Assembly (NCBI GenBank): GCA_012514855.1
Contig: JAAYZL010000213.1
Coordinates: forward strand, 1 to 5,942
Reading direction: 5' to 3'
From: Clostridiales bacterium
GTDB taxonomy: Bacteria > Bacillota_A > Clostridia > Christensenellales > Aristaeellaceae
DNA: 5,942 bases
Part shown: positions 5,121 to 5,942 of the stretch, piece after piece
How positions within the stretch are numbered: the first letter of the stretch is position 1
How the letters are laid out: each line of letters opens with the position of its first letter
Translations under genes and position numbers: made by a program
The notes under the pieces: model-generated
Told to the model about the DNA's origin: nothing
Seen by the model: the letters and a program-made list of their open reading frames with translations, nothing else
Database searches by the model: none

Positions 5121-5942
5121 ATGGACGAAAACAGGGCGCCGAAAAAGTCGCTCTTGTACAATCTGATGATTACGGTTTTCATCGTGCTGCTGCTCAACGC
5201 GTTCGTGTTCCCGACGTTTATCCAGCCGAAGGTCGTGGAGGTCGGCTACGACGAGTTCCTGCAAAAGCTGGACGCGGGCGCCGTGACGAAGGTCGCGCTC
5301 GAGGAGGACACCCTCACCTTTGCCGCCGCGGAGGACGGCGCGGAGGCGCTTTACAAGACCGGCGCGTGGCCGGACGACGATCTTACGAACCGGCTTCTCG
5401 CACATCCGGAGGTCAAATTCTCCGCCGAGATCGTCGCGGAGGCGTCGCCCATTATGAACCTTCTGCTCGGCTGGATACTGCCGATCGCGGTGTTCATCGG
5501 CCTCGGGCAGCTTCTCATGCGCGGCATGCAGAAGCGCATGGGCGGCGGGCTGAACGCGATGAGCTTCGGGAAATCCAGCGCGAAGATCTACGCCGACAGC
5601 GAGACCGGCATCACATTTCAGGACGTCGCCGGCGAGGACGAGGCGAAGGAGGCGCTGACCGAGATCGTCAACTTCCTGCACGACCCGGCCAAATACGCGG
5701 CGATCGGCGCGAAGCTCCCGAAGGGCGCGCTGCTCGTCGGCCCGCCGGGAACCGGCAAGACGCTGCTCGCGAAGGCCGTCGCGGGCGAGGCGAAGGTGCC
5801 GTTTTTCTCGATGTCGGGCTCGGAATTCGTCGAGATGTTCGTCGGCATGGGCGCGGCGAAGGTGCGCGACCTGTTCAAGCAGGCGGGCGAGAAGGCGCCG
5901 TGCATCGTGTTCATCGACGAGATCGACACGATCGGCAAGAAG
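5121..5942 (+). CDS. ftsH: ATP-dependent zinc metalloprotease FtsH (N-terminal part)
   Basis: The first 274 codons are present, open at the right edge. FtsH is a hexameric inner-membrane AAA+ protease that unfolds and degrades membrane and short-lived cytosolic proteins. Visible in order: a short basic cytosolic tail (1-10); a first membrane segment (about 12-34); an extracytoplasmic FtsH_ext-type domain (about 35-108); a second membrane segment (about 111-133); a Gly-rich linker leading to [16 protein letters not shown] (164-179); Walker A GPPGTGKT (207-214); the pore loop [10 protein letters not shown] (236-245); and Walker B IVFIDEID (262-269). The second region of homology and the HEXXH zinc site lie beyond the window. 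The usual pore motif ends VGVGA and the usual post-Walker B text is close to AVGR; here they read VGMGA and TIGKK, mild divergence. The start is supported by AAGGAG (5104-5109) 11 bases upstream and by the classical N-terminal layout. Confidence 0.96.
   Translation, partial: MDENRAPKKSLLYNLMITVFIVLLLNAFVFPTFIQPKVVEVGYDEFLQKLDAGAVTKVALEEDTLTFAAAEDGAEALYKTGAWPDDDLTNRLLAHPEVKFSAEIVAEASPIMNLLLGWILPIAVFIGLGQLLMRGMQKRMGGGLNAMSFGKSSAKIYADSETGITFQDVAGEDEAKEALTEIVNFLHDPAKYAAIGAKLPKGALLVGPPGTGKTLLAKAVAGEAKVPFFSMSGSEFVEMFVGMGAAKVRDLFKQAGEKAPCIVFIDEIDTIGKK

Noticed and set aside
5007..5942. Minus-strand open frames opposite ftsH
   Set aside because: They lie entirely antisense to the strongly conserved FtsH coding sequence.

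Overview
The window is GC-rich bacterial chromosome with tight coding, strong Shine-Dalgarno sites, Gram-positive-type promoters and classical intrinsic terminators. An EndoA/MazF-type toxin, a tandem OB-fold single-stranded DNA-binding protein of a kind I associate with Clostridia, and a WG-repeat exported protein together suggest a high-GC member of Bacillota. An uncultured gut or rumen Clostridia lineage is likely, but this placement is inference. No insertion sequence, phage gene, CRISPR array or complete RNA gene is visible.

Layout. Bases 1-200 hold the C-terminal 66 codons of a MazF/PemK-family endoribonuclease toxin on the plus strand, followed by a GC-rich hairpin (246-274). Facing it on the minus strand is a two-gene unit. 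The first gene is an exported WG-repeat protein (2736 down to 1279). The second is a PstS-like phosphate-type solute-binding protein (1266 down to 403). The stop codon of the first lies inside the Shine-Dalgarno of the second, and the unit ends in a strong intrinsic terminator at 349-386. Divergent from it, on the plus strand, is a monocistronic tandem-OB SSB-like gene (2884-3579) with its own terminator. Next comes a patatin-like phospholipase (3738-5000) driven by a near-consensus promoter (TTGCGT, 17 bp, TATAAT) with inverted repeats over and just upstream of the -35 box; it too ends in a terminator. The window closes with the first 274 codons of ftsH (5121 to beyond the edge), the membrane AAA+ protease.

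How the genes relate. Apart from the WG/PstS-like pair, each gene looks like its own transcription unit, with terminators at 3595-3619 and 5014-5039 separating the plus-strand genes. So the window is mostly a run of independent housekeeping and envelope-related genes, not one obvious multi-gene system. The least conventional part is the minus-strand pair: a phosphate-type binding protein without a lipobox and without PstCAB, co-translated with a WG-repeat protein whose signal-peptide cleavage region is built from an 18-bp tandem repeat. The second most interesting part is the palindromic control region of the phospholipase promoter.
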